Part shown: positions 45,401 through 53,490 of the stretch, in pieces
Layout of the letters: each line of letters begins with the position of its first letter
Numbering within the stretch: the stretch's first letter is position 1
Assembly: GCA_046297695.1 (NCBI GenBank)
Contig: JBKBHF010000015.1
Coordinates: 13,099 to 77,098 of the forward strand
Reading direction: 5' to 3'
DNA: 64,000 bases
From: Permianibacter sp046297695
GTDB lineage: Bacteria > Pseudomonadota > Gammaproteobacteria > Enterobacterales > Permianibacteraceae
Position numbers and translations under genes: made by a program
The notes under the pieces: model-generated
The model's database searches: none
Told to the model about the DNA's origin: nothing
Seen by the model: the letters and a program-made list of their open reading frames with translations, nothing else

Positions 45401-48400
45401 TGACATCATTGCCTGGCGATTGCGTATCGTAATAGTTGGTGCCGTCACCCCAAATGCTATCATTGCCCGCATGGCTCCAAATCAAATCGGAGCCATCACC
45501 GCCAACAATCTGATCGACCCCGCTCTGACCCAAGAGTTGATCATTTCCCCCCTGGCCATTGATGTAGTCATCACCATCACCCGCATCGAAGGTGTTGCTC
45601 GCGTCATCACCGAAATAGGTGTCAGCGTCTGAGCTTGCCGCATTGGCAAGCGCAACCAGATCCAACCCATTCATCACAGCAGTGAGTCCAATCCTCAGCT
45701 GCAGCGCGGTGGCGAGATCTATGGCCTGATTGCCACGCCCCGCCAAATAGTCCGCTGCATCGCGAATCGTTATACAATCATTTGGGTCACTGCCATATCG
45801 AATCTGCAAATCGCCGTTACTAACGAACTCGGCGGTAATTGAAGAAAGCTGAACTCCCTCAGCCAGTTCAACGACTTGAACCCCATCGGCGGATAGCAAC
45901 ACAACATCCGAACCGTCACCCGACCGTATCCGAATGATGTTGGTGCCGGCGCCACCGACCAAGGTGTCATCGCCACCACCGCCAATCAGAGTGTCATCCC
46001 CAGCCTGTCCAGACAGGTAGTCATTGTCTTGACCGCCATCAATCAGATCATTTCCACCAGCACCAACAAGGGTGTCGGCACCTGCCAATCCGGAAATGAG
46101 GTTTGCAGCATCATCACCCGTTATTGCGTTTGCTTGCTGATCCCCGAGCATTACACCAGCGGGAACGATATTGAATGTTCCACTTCGGAATGTCCCATTG
46201 GAGTCAATTGCATACACCGTAATGCACAGAGACGAAAGGGATGTTGGCTCAAACACACCACTGAAACTGAGCGTTTGGGTATCAAACTGCAGCCAGTCCG
46301 GCAACACTGTGCCGTCTGAGAGTCTCGCTATAATGGTGAGGCTATCGCCAACATCCGCGTCATCAAACAAGCTGGATGGCAAGCTGAAACTGAAGTTTTC
46401 GCCAACACTGATTGATTGATCGGAAAGATCCCCAATTGTTGGCGCATGATTCCCCGTGATTGCCGCGGAAATCTGCGCCGCATCCAGACTGGAGCCATCG
46501 GCGAACACAAGGCGCTCAATGCCATTGTTTGGCTGGTTGATCCAACCCGCAATAAAGACCCGATCAAGCACCTGCCCATTCGCATCCCGGCGCACGATGA
46601 TTTCCAAACCACCGTTGATTTCGCTGATCTCCAGCGCGTTTACCAAAATACCCTCACCGAACTGAATCGTATCCGACCCGTCAGCATCAATAACAATGTC
46701 CTGACCATCACCGAGTCGGAATTGATACGTATCGTTTCCGGAGCCACCGTCTAACAGATCATCGCCTTCCTGGCCGGCCAGCACATCATCACCTGCCCCC
46801 GCCTGCACGTGATCGTCACCTTCACCGGCAAGAATGGTGTCGACCACGTCGCCGCCCACCAAGCTATCCGAATAGGCGCTACCATTTTGTGTGCGTGGTA
46901 AATTGTAGGCAGCCAACAGATCGATGCTCTGCGTGCCGTTGGAAAGCTCAGTGACATATTGCGCAGGGTTCGCTGCGTTCAGGAAGTTGGTCAGTACCAG
47001 CACACTGCCGCCCTGTCCTGATGACAATATTGCCTGTTGCGACGCCCCGCCAGCGCCTTGCAAGTAGGAGAGGATGCGGCGGCCCATCAACGTGGTGGGG
47101 TCAATCCACTCCGCATTGTCGCCGGTATAGGTGATGTGCAAATCATCACCGACGACGCTCAAGGTAATGTCATCAAGGTCAATGCTGGGATCAAGCTCGA
47201 TTGTCGGGTCTTCGACGGTGCCCGGATCCGCCAACGCGAGCACGTCGGCCGCGCTGAAACTGCCGTCGGCAAACTGGATCTCACCCATGGCATAAAATGT
47301 CGCCGCGTCCAGCTGGACTGCCTGGCCATCGGCAAACGCCAACTGAACATTACCATCCAAGACATGAACCGTAACCGTTGAAGATGAAATGCCCGTCATC
47401 AGCAAACGGTTGCTGCCTTCTGCGTCCGAGATGAGGTCAACACCGTCACCGAGGCCGTAAACGTAGGTGTCGTTACCTGATCCGCCGCGAAGCGCATCAC
47501 CGCCGGCACCGCCGGACAGCACATCGTCACCAGCATCGCCAAACAAGGTGTCATAGCCCTGCCCGCCGAAGAGCTGATCGTCGCCATCCCCACCCCAAAG
47601 GCCGTCAATGCCATCGCCACCATAGATGGTGTCGTTGCCTTCATCACCATAAAGATTGTCGGTATCGGCATCACCGTACATCAAGTCATTGCCGGCACCA
47701 CCTCGCATATAATCCTGGCCGTTGCCACCGTGCATTTCATCGGCACCGTCCTGAGTTCGATCAGCTTCGGAGTTCCATTGCTGCTGGACATCGGCCAACG
47801 GATTGTGACCGCCGAACATGGTGTCGTTGCCATCGCCACCCAACAAAAGATCGGAGCCGCCGCCACCCACAATGCCGTCGTCGCCTGCTCCACCGTCGAT
47901 ATAATCGTTACCCGCCTGCTGAACACTGTCATCGAACTGCAAGGTCGGCAATTCTTCGCCGGCAAAAATGTCTTCCTCGGTCAGTTCATCGCGAACGTAA
48001 CCGTCACCCCACAGGTTGTCGTCACCTACACCGCCCAAAATGGTATCGCTGCCACTGCCGCCGACGACCGTGTCGTTCCCTGCACCCGCATCGACGTAAT
48101 CGTCACCTGCGTGGCTGGCAATGTTGATGGCATGATTGACCGCGTTGTACCCCATTGGGCCGTCGCCATAAACGACGTTGTCGACGTCGGCCAGAATGTC
48201 GTCATCACCGTCGCCGCCCAAAATGTGGTCGCTTTGCGCGCCACCGTAGATCAGGTCGTCGCCCTCTCCGCCATCAATGGAATCGCGTCCATAGTTGCCG
48301 TAAATAAAATCGCGGCCAGCACCACCAATCAGTACATCGTCATGGTTCGCGTTGCCGGCATCAAACAGATACGTGAGGTGAGAAAACGTTGCATCGGCAA

Positions 48401-50552
48401 TAAACCATTGGTTTTCATCGCCAATCAGAACATCATCACCGTCTCCACCGTCCAAATAGTCGTTGTCCGCCACATCCAGTCGGTTGTACTGAACCGTGTA
48501 AGCCCCGCTTAACCAATCCGCCCCATCATTGCCGAACAGGCGGTCATTACCCAGCTCGCCGTAGAGTTCATCCGACCACTCACCGCCTTCGAGCCACGAT
48601 TCTCCATTCCCCCCCGCAATCCATGACGCAAAGCCACTGTCGTTCACAATATGGGTTGGCAGGTTGAAATCGCCCTGTAGATTTGTTTCATGAGGAAGGT
48701 TGTTAACAACGTTGTACCAAGAATAGGCGTACACCACCCAGCGCCCGGGCTGTGCCTGCTCCTCACCGAGCCATGTCGTTATGGTGTAGGAGTTTGACTG
48801 GAAGTTGTTGTAGCCGATTGTTGATTGCCAATTCTGCAAATCAGAAAGATTAAATTCGAACTCCGCCTGAAACTCTTCGGCTTCTTGCACAGTGATGCCG
48901 AGGCCGACGTCCGGAGTTGCGGTGGCAACCGACACATCAGAAACAGGTTCAGCAGTTGTCATCGTCGCGGTGTGAGATTCCGCCGCTACCGTGCCACTGC
49001 TGATGTAACGTTGAATATCGGGCGGCAATGTACTGCTGTCACCGTGTATGAATACTACACCGCCATCGTCGGTATGAATTGCCAGAACCCGCGCCACCGA
49101 GTTCCAAATTACCCGATAGCCACCACCATTAGCCTCAGTCGTGTATATCTGAAACTGCCCGTCTTCTGACTGTGCATGCAGCTCAGTAATTTGCTGGCCA
49201 TTAATAAATATTTGCCCTGAACTGTCACTATCATAGATATGAACTACGCCATCGCCGGTATTGTAGTAATAGCTGTCATCGCCGGTGCCGCCAAGCAAAT
49301 AATTATTAGAACTTATATCGTCAGCAGGCGTTGAGTCTATTTCGCCTCCGTACAAATGATCGTCACCTGACCCTCCGATCAGTACATCACTACCAGCACC
49401 GCCGAGCAACGTATCGCTTCCACTCCCGTCAGTTGCAAACGCACCATCGCCGTAGATGACGTCAAAACCTTTACCCCCCCTCAGAGTATCATTACCGTGC
49501 CCACCAACCAGAACATCTCTTCCGTCCCCTCCAGAAATCTGATCACCCCCTTCTCCTCCAAACACATAGTCATCACCAGCGCCAGAATCGATCACGTTAA
49601 CTGCATCAGTTCCATAAACCAAATCAGAACTATCATTTCTACCCGTAATCTCCGATAACGTCGCATTTTCTCGAACATACTCTACCCAATCAAACGACGT
49701 ATCATCCAACCCAAGTGACATTGCAACATTAACTGTCGCGACTCCCAGCTGTTGGCTATAATCCAACCTAAACCTAGAATTGCTTGATATCCCGCCAGGA
49801 ACTACAGAGCTGTCCCTACCCGCATGAAATAGGAAGCTAGCAGTCGCAGCAAACTCATCTCTTGACACCATAGATTCGGGCGCACTATACATTCCGAAGC
49901 GATCAGACTGATCTCTTCTTCTATTCTCAAAACCACGTGCTATTCCATAACGAATTGTTGCCCAAGCTATAGCATGCTGCTCGAAGGAATTACCATGCAG
50001 CGCAGACACAAGCATACTCGGCAAGGTCCAGTACTGATACACAAGCTCAACAAGAACAGAGCGCTCTACAGATTGAGGTAAACCATATGCAATCTGCTGA
50101 TCAAGTCTATTTTCATATTGCAATACGATATCTTTCAGCAACTGCTCCGCCTCTTCCCTTGTCAAGGAGACGTTGCCAAGAATTACCATGATGTCATTCG
50201 GAGAAAGCGCAATATCCAGCCCCTCAAGCTCATCTGACAAAGGAAGTATCACAGGCTCTCTACTCAAGTAATCAGCCAGCATGGACTGCTGAGTTTCGGA
50301 TATCCTTCTCCCTGCATCTTGTATATGAGAATTCAGAAGAGATACTGTCAGATCTAAATCTGTTGAGTAAGCTCTAAGATCAAATCCAAACCCAATGGTC
50401 GGATTACCCCTTACCATATGAACATGACCGAGCGAGCCAGGAGGCGCATCCATAAGCATCGAGTTCTCCGTGCGCATCAATTGGTCCGCAAGATATTGCT
50501 GATACGTAACAGATGAACCAAAGTTTGTATTTAGCACATTGAATAACGGCAT
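42432..50552 (-). CDS. Giant RTX protein with N-terminal lysozyme-like domain
   Basis: A 2706-residue secreted protein. Residues 1 to about 290 resemble T4-lysozyme/pesticin muramidases: Glu29 in MRTENSM as candidate acid, then PTIGFGFDL with Thr52, matching the lysozyme YTIGIGHLL/pesticin TIGTGFDL position. From about residue 310 to 2640 there are many blocks of calcium-binding GGxGxDxLx nonapeptides, separated by HCBP-type domains ending in patterns such as IRFTDGGVTWN. One putative Ig/cadherin-like domain lies near residues 1370-1475 (HAPTIGDLSDQSISVGENF). The C-terminal 60 residues have no RTX repeat and should be the uncleaved T1SS signal. Neighbouring exporter genes support secretion. 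A bactericidal role is inference; adhesion is the alternative. Confidence 0.88.
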   Translation of the reverse strand: MPLFNVLNTNFGSSVTYQQYLADQLMRTENSMLMDAPPGSLGHVHMVRGNPTIGFGFDLRAYSTDLDLTVSLLNSHIQDAGRRISETQQSMLADYLSREPVILPLSDELEGLDIALSPNDIMVILGNVSLTREEAEQLLKDIVLQYENRLDQQIAYGLPQSVERSVLVELVYQYWTLPSMLVSALHGNSFEQHAIAWATIRYGIARGFENRRRDQSDRFGMYSAPESMVSRDEFAATASFLFHAGRDSSVVPGGISSNSRFRLDYSQQLGVATVNVAMSLGLDDTSFDWVEYVRENATLSEITGRNDSSDLVYGTDAVNVIDSGAGDDYVFGGEGGDQISGGDGRDVLVGGHGNDTLRGGKGFDVIYGDGAFATDGSGSDTLLGGAGSDVLIGGSGDDHLYGGEIDSTPADDISSNNYLLGGTGDDSYYYNTGDGVVHIYDSDSSGQIFINGQQITELHAQSEDGQFQIYTTEANGGGYRVIWNSVARVLAIHTDDGGVVFIHGDSSTLPPDIQRYISSGTVAAESHTATMTTAEPVSDVSVATATPDVGLGITVQEAEEFQAEFEFNLSDLQNWQSTIGYNNFQSNSYTITTWLGEEQAQPGRWVVYAYSWYNVVNNLPHETNLQGDFNLPTHIVNDSGFASWIAGGNGESWLEGGEWSDELYGELGNDRLFGNDGADWLSGAYTVQYNRLDVADNDYLDGGDGDDVLIGDENQWFIADATFSHLTYLFDAGNANHDDVLIGGAGRDFIYGNYGRDSIDGGEGDDLIYGGAQSDHILGGDGDDDILADVDNVVYGDGPMGYNAVNHAINIASHAGDDYVDAGAGNDTVVGGSGSDTILGGVGDDNLWGDGYVRDELTEEDIFAGEELPTLQFDDSVQQAGNDYIDGGAGDDGIVGGGGSDLLLGGDGNDTMFGGHNPLADVQQQWNSEADRTQDGADEMHGGNGQDYMRGGAGNDLMYGDADTDNLYGDEGNDTIYGGDGIDGLWGGDGDDQLFGGQGYDTLFGDAGDDVLSGGAGGDALRGGSGNDTYVYGLGDGVDLISDAEGSNRLLMTGISSSTVTVHVLDGNVQLAFADGQAVQLDAATFYAMGEIQFADGSFSAADVLALADPGTVEDPTIELDPSIDLDDITLSVVGDDLHITYTGDNAEWIDPTTLMGRRILSYLQGAGGASQQAILSSGQGGSVLVLTNFLNAANPAQYVTELSNGTQSIDLLAAYNLPRTQNGSAYSDSLVGGDVVDTILAGEGDDHVQAGAGDDVLAGQEGDDLLDGGSGNDTYQFRLGDGQDIVIDADGSDTIQFGEGILVNALEISEINGGLEIIVRRDANGQVLDRVFIAGWINQPNNGIERLVFADGSSLDAAQISAAITGNHAPTIGDLSDQSISVGENFSFSLPSSLFDDADVGDSLTIIARLSDGTVLPDWLQFDTQTLSFSGVFEPTSLSSLCITVYAIDSNGTFRSGTFNIVPAGVMLGDQQANAITGDDAANLISGLAGADTLVGAGGNDLIDGGQDNDYLSGQAGDDTLIGGGGDDTLVGGAGTNIIRIRSGDGSDVVLLSADGVQVVELAEGVQLSSITAEFVSNGDLQIRYGSDPNDCITIRDAADYLAGRGNQAIDLATALQLRIGLTAVMNGLDLVALANAASSDADTYFGDDASNTFDAGDGDDYINGQGGNDQLLGQSGVDQIVGGDGSDLIWSHAGNDSIWGDGTNYYDTQSPGNDVIDAGDGDDAVYGGLGADTLLGGDGNDTLMGGMTTSGGDSSGNDELSGGNGDDHLHGGDGDDRLIGGAGNDWLDGGTGRDTYVFGIGAGHDVIGTVDFAYGPQDILEFGAGVEPDDLRLVRTGNSLLIEIISSGDSLVITDWFSSIAYQFDEFRFANSERWNTETIAGHIWQSGDDTNNTFNGTYTDENYSALNGDDNISGNGGDDRLYGDAGNDRIDGGSGNDLLNGGLGNDVILGGDGADVIAGGAGDDELTGGGGGGLSGVDVYLFNVGDGHDRIISYQNGAFSQFEELHFGAGIGASDVSLSRQVNPITGTDDLVFTLNATGETVSLSGFFYNPAFIGITAVRFADGVTWDYQTLLSNAFGMEVVADNLVGTDADETMGGGAGNDQLTLLGGNDVAIGGNGDDSIDGGDGYDSLYGGNGDDYIFGGSEDDTISGDAGDDILEGGLGQDWYQFRAGDGNDVIRVTEDGASAGDVILLDRLYRSNARIYRNGNDLVIETIGSPDRVTVSGLFALSNPVNALSAVYFLDQSLSMDQIMSVLNSPTAGDDWLVGQDEEADTINALAGNDTVLGLGGADSLNGGTGDDALYGGEGNDRLYGDSTSSISTLSGNDTLYGEGGNDFIYAGYGTDTAFGGDGDDTIYGAYTTSDTAVSGVDTLHGGAGDDKIYGNDGGDSLYGDAGIDTIVGGSGSDVIRGGDDGDFLYGDSTNTASTVAGTDTIFGDGGNDVIAGGYGNDSIDGGSGDDTLYGAYTTSDAAVSGVDTMRGGDGNDAIYGNDGNDLLFGDTGNDVIKGGSGSDQITGGTGSDTITAGTGNDTVFFGRGDGQDVVSFYDTATTRTDLLQLATGISTSDVVLSRGGVGNNDLIVQVVGTTDTVTITGYFAATANQLTGIRFTDGGVTWNRTQIQSLVDASASGQVTTGGSSGSQITEGSRLMTTKFLANDLLQLTQAMASFGAESDSALMSAREQHAEPNWLTVSAVHRPESRAVL
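42976..43612 (-). repeat. Tandem 106-codon repeat within the RTX gene
   Basis: Two consecutive units of about 318 bp encode nearly the same protein order: LYGDST, then GTDT/GNDT, then IYGAYTTSDTAVSGVDT (second unit LYGAYTTSDAAVSGVDT), then KIYGNDG/AIYGNDG. Matching DNA landmarks (ACGCGCC at 43151 and 43469) are 318 bp apart. This is a larger-scale duplication above the nonapeptide level. Confidence 0.75.
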
Positions 50553-50579
50553 TATCCGATCTCCATATCGAACACAGAA

Positions 50580-51134
50580 TTAATTTTGGCGAATCGCTAC
50601 ATCAAACTTGCAAATATCAGAAACTCTAATATTTAGAGAAACATAACCACTAATTGCCGAGTCAATAACATCTCCAATGTAAACCTCCACATCACTTCCA
50701 TCCTGTTTCCATCCAACATCTATTACGCTCATCAATACCACTTCGTCCCTTCGCATTTTTTTTATAAATCCATTAAGCTCTGACTTCAACTTTATGGCTG
50801 CGGCATAATATTCGTCTGTGTAGAAATAGTCACCGTCGTATTCATGATTATTGCTGCGCGGAACCCACACAAGATAAAGGCGCTCACTTGTGCGCCCTGA
50901 TGACTCAAGCCTTTCATTATTCACAACAATCTTTAATCCAGCCCGCGCCACTTCCCCCACATTAACGACCGCGACAGTATTCACGCCAAACACTGGTGCG
51001 CCACCCTTGCCGCCACCGGAATTGTAGTGTTCACAAGCATCACCGTTATCAGCCATTGACTCGGAAAGCGAACACAGGAAAAACATGACTAAGATTATTA
51101 TGGAAAAAATCTTTGCACGCGTTGTTAGCAACAT
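50580..51134 (-). CDS. Exported protein of unknown function beside the RTX lysozyme, possible immunity protein
   Basis: A 184-residue protein I do not recognise. Starting at ATG 51134 (AGGG seven bases upstream) it has a signal peptide (residues 1 to about 28, hydrophobic FSIIILVMFFLCSL, ending ESMA). The mature part begins with a Gly-rich segment containing a cysteine (ACEHYNSGGGKGG), followed by a mixed alpha/beta region with a late second cysteine (SDICKF). The frame upstream of 51134 has no signal sequence. Its 3' end is 27 bp from the RTX lysozyme start on the same strand and its codons are AT-rich like the toxin N-terminus. Position and export fit a periplasmic lysozyme inhibitor; no known inhibitor motif is visible. 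Confidence 0.7.
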   Translation of the reverse strand: MLLTTRAKIFSIIILVMFFLCSLSESMADNGDACEHYNSGGGKGGAPVFGVNTVAVVNVGEVARAGLKIVVNNERLESSGRTSERLYLVWVPRSNNHEYDGDYFYTDEYYAAAIKLKSELNGFIKKMRRDEVVLMSVIDVGWKQDGSDVEVYIGDVIDSAISGYVSLNIRVSDICKFDVAIRQN

Positions 51135-51180
51135 ATCATCACCCTGCATTATCGGAACGAAGTTTGAAAGGACAAAAATA

Positions 51181-51244
51181 GAGACATATCTATTTACCTG
51201 CGGGCAAAAATAGGGACACAAAAACGGAACCAGATCTATTTACT
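51181..51244 (-). repeat. Two degenerate copies of the GACAGATCTATTT repeat
   Basis: GAGACATATCTATTTAC (51181) and GGAACCAGATCTATTTAC (51227) are degenerate copies of the sequence that bounds the REP-associated transposase element at 51.96-52.89 kb. They lie between the truncated lysozyme-like fragment and the exported protein gene, and the fragment's stop codon lies in one of them. Confidence 0.7.
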
Positions 51245-51424
51245 TGCATCCCAGCTTGGCTGGCTTTTGCCACCAGTTTCAATCCCAATAGTCGGGACAC
51301 CCACATGGTCGTAATAAGGCAAGCCCTCTTTCGTCCCTTCAAGCTGCCTGATAATTTCCCACCGAGCATCAAGATACGCTTCCGGAGACGAAATAGCATG
51401 AACTACAATTCCATTGTTAGGCAT
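51236..51424 (-). pseudogene. Truncated lysozyme-like N-terminus (orphan toxin fragment)
   Basis: From ATG 51424 (AAGGA seven bases before) a 62-residue frame encodes YLDARWEIIRQLEGTKEG, then LPYYDHVGVPTIGIE. The Glu-Gly, the Tyr-Asp and the PTIGI spacing match the catalytic start of T4-type lysozymes, and parallel YLADQLMRTEN ... PTIGFG in the giant RTX protein downstream. The frame ends abruptly after GIETGGKSQPSWDASK, within a copy of the transposase-associated repeat. It is therefore read as the broken 5' end of a second lysozyme gene, and is too short to be active. Confidence 0.65.
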
Positions 51425-51481
51425 TTCCCCATCCTTCATTGGCGACTCAAATAAAAGCTCAACTAACGAACCAACACATCA

Positions 51482-51960
51482 TTATTTTGATATCAAGCAA
51501 ACTTCTGAGCTCTTGCCATTGCCAAGCCGAAATACATACACCCCCTCATCATTCACATAGGGCGATAACGGCAGATCAACATCCAGATCAAAGTACAACT
51601 CATTGCCATACTCAAAGAGCATGGAAGTACCGGTAGTAAGTGATTCCAGAACCCCTTTACCAGACGCGCTAACACTGTCACCACGTTGAAACTGGGGCCA
51701 AAAAACATTCCTAGACAACTCGACGTCAACAACCCCTTTCTTATCATCGAAGATAAACGAAGCCCCACACTCAGCACTCGCATCACTTGCAAATGAAGAA
51801 ACCACATGCTCCGAAACACCATCCCCGGTTACGTCTCGGTACAGCTCAAACAGTTCAAATGAATTTGAACCATACATATTAGAAAAACCACCAGGTTTAC
51901 TCAGAGATATGCATGAAGCAGGCACGCCGTCATCAATCGCTTTTATAAAATAACCGGGGA
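51482..51960 (-). pseudogene. 3' part of a gene interrupted by the transposase element
   Basis: An open frame without its own start. The coding look continues upstream of the first possible start (GTG 51925) through GYFIKAIDDGVPASCISL right up to the repeat at 51961, showing that the 5' end is elsewhere. About 155 residues remain, with two or three cysteines (ASCIS, AECGAS, EVCLIS) and beta-rich segments (ELYRDVTGDGVSEHVV, YFDLDVDLPLSPYV). No family is recognised. The matching 5' part is proposed at 52884-53017. Confidence 0.65.
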
Positions 51961-52067
51961 AAAACCGGGACAGATCTATTTATCATACAGCCACACCATA
52001 ATCGCCCCACTGACACAAAAAACCGGGACAGAGCTATTTATAAAAACAGGGACAGATCAATTTATCA
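51958..52067 (+). repeat. Left end of the REP-associated transposase element, with three repeat copies
   Basis: AAAAACCGGGACAGATC begins at 51960. GGGACAGATCTATTTAT recurs as GGGACAGAGCTATTTAT (52025) and GGGACAGATCAATTTAT (52049). Between the first two copies is CACACCATAATCGCCCC, a duplicate of the 3' end of the transposase gene itself (52073 onward), so this end has been partly duplicated. Confidence 0.8.
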
Positions 52068-52778
52068 TCCCACCACACCATAATCGCCCCACTCCTCTCC
52101 CACTCGCGGCCGACCAGGTCCGCGCTTTTCGATTCGACGGCCAAGAATGCGTTCCACTTCATCGACAAATCGGTTGGTTCCCGTCAATTGGCCACGCGCC
52201 ACGGCTTCACGAATGCTGGCCCATTCTGATGCCGCTACCGTCGCCTGCAGATAGGCACGGTAGCGGTCGATCCAGTCGGCATGTGCATCTGTATACAGGC
52301 TCAGTGGCATGGCATCCAACCAGGGACACGACTGCAATCCCAGATGGGCCCGGCAACTCGACCACGGATACTGTTCTGGCTTCTCCACCATGGCCGCCCG
52401 AACGGGATTCATTTCAATGTAGCGAAGGCAGGCCAGCAGGTACTCGTCGGTATCAACGGGGCTGGACTTGTAGCGACTTTCCCACAAGGTGCCACGACGA
52501 CCTTCCAGTTGGTTGTGGTAGCGGGTCTGCCGGCCGGCCAACCGCTTCATCAACGCGCCCAAGCCACTGACATCTTGCGGCGCAACCAGCAAATGAACAT
52601 GATTGGTCATCAAGCAATAGCCGTACACGCTGACGCCGTATTGGTCTTTGAACTCGACCAAGGTGTCGAGATAGCGCTGAAAGTCTTCTGGCTCCGCGAA
52701 CACGACTTGCCGGTTGTGCCCCCGCTGAACAATATGATGTGGATATTCTGGCAACACCACTCGCCCTGTCCTTGGCAT
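52065..52778 (-). CDS. REP-associated tyrosine transposase (Y1, IS200-like)
   Basis: A 237-residue HUH-type single-strand transposase of the RAYT family. MPRTGRVVLPEYPHHIVQRGHNRQ at the start is typical. The HUH metal motif is NHVHLLV near residue 61 of the chosen frame, the nucleophilic tyrosine probably that in RQTRYHNQ, and the GTLWESRYKSSPV segment follows. The C-terminal region has an extra helical domain with RGPGRPR. ATG 52778 was chosen because the family starts MPR; the frame is open to 52796. The stop lies inside a copy of the repeat that borders the element. Confidence 0.92.
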   Translation of the reverse strand: MPRTGRVVLPEYPHHIVQRGHNRQVVFAEPEDFQRYLDTLVEFKDQYGVSVYGYCLMTNHVHLLVAPQDVSGLGALMKRLAGRQTRYHNQLEGRRGTLWESRYKSSPVDTDEYLLACLRYIEMNPVRAAMVEKPEQYPWSSCRAHLGLQSCPWLDAMPLSLYTDAHADWIDRYRAYLQATVAASEWASIREAVARGQLTGTNRFVDEVERILGRRIEKRGPGRPRVGEEWGDYGVVG

Positions 52779-52867
52779 AGCACGCTCCCTGTTCAATCCC
52801 GACCAAACGCCTCGCTTGAGCGTTCGACACTATCAATTCCTAACCTGATTTCGTTGAATCTGGGAAT

Positions 52868-52890
52868 TAATAGATCTGTCCCCTTTTTCT
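52868..52890 (-). repeat. Right end of the transposase element, inverted copy
   Basis: Read on the minus strand this is AAAAAGGGGACAGATCTATT, the inverse of the left end AAAAACCGGGACAGATCTATT at about 51960. The element therefore has inverted ends roughly 920 bp apart with the transposase gene inside. Confidence 0.8.
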
Positions 52891-53017
52891 GCTCTATAAA
52901 GGTATTCGTCAATACAGAAACCGACAATTCAACCGAGTTCGGCATAAGGTCATTATCTACCTGACCTTGTTCACCACCCTCTCCCGACGGCACTACAACA
53001 CTTGAATCCGACATCAC
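52884..53017 (-). pseudogene. 5' part of a gene interrupted by the transposase element
   Basis: ATG at 53017 or 53014 overlaps the stop of the membrane-protein gene (ATGA), so translation is coupled. The first 43 or so residues (MSDSSVVVPSGEGGEQGQ, then SVELSVSVLTNTFIEQ) run to the repeat at 52890, after which the frame reads through transposon sequence. No signal peptide is visible. The orphan 3' frame at 51482-51960 on the same strand is the likely remainder. Confidence 0.6.
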
Positions 53018-53490
53018 TTCCTCACAAAGGCAGCACTAAACAAATAAAAGTAAAGCACAACAATAAAAAACATTGAAACGTAAGACGCAAGGCAAGACAT
53101 CATGACGAAAAGGAGGCCATCAGGATCACCGAACCGACTAATTTTTCTTGACCCCATCGCAACAAATGTCGCCAAAAATGACATTATCGGCATCGCCACA
53201 AACACATACCGAGACCTCTTATTTCTCGTCATATCATCAACAATCGCCACTCGCCACTTAGCAACGAAAATTGTTATCGAAATTAGACCAATTAACCAGC
53301 CAATAATGACGACCGCCGCTTTAACGCCGCGACAATTTGGCACCCAAAATAAAACTTCGCATGCATGATCATTAATAAACTGAAAAAACCAAAAATCACC
53401 AGCTAATTTGAAAACATAAAAGTATGCAAACGAAGCAAGAAGAGACAAAAAGACCCCAACGTTGAAAATTGATATAGGCGCCCCGAACAT
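53014..53490 (-). CDS. Four-helix membrane protein of unknown function
   Basis: A 158-residue protein with about four hydrophobic segments (near residues 8-30, 58-80, 96-116 and 130-155) and a basic cytoplasmic loop (DDMTRNKRSRY). It has two cysteines in the first periplasmic loop (HACEVLFWVPNC). No family is recognised. It lies between the T1SS exporter and the toxin region, AT-rich like its neighbours, and overlaps the interrupted gene. Small membrane proteins in this position can be immunity proteins, but nothing in the sequence proves it. Confidence 0.7.
   Translation of the reverse strand: MFGAPISIFNVGVFLSLLASFAYFYVFKLAGDFWFFQFINDHACEVLFWVPNCRGVKAAVVIIGWLIGLISITIFVAKWRVAIVDDMTRNKRSRYVFVAMPIMSFLATFVAMGSRKISRFGDPDGLLFVMMSCLASYVSMFFIVVLYFYLFSAAFVRK

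Noticed and set aside
42432..49500. CRISPR-like regular repeats
   Set aside because: The periodicity is 27 bp coding for RTX nonapeptides within one open frame, with no direct-repeat/spacer structure and no cas genes.
52793..52883. C-terminal part of the 74-residue frame starting at 53017
   Set aside because: Past the repeat at about 52890 it reads transposon sequence, so only the first part is treated as a gene remnant.
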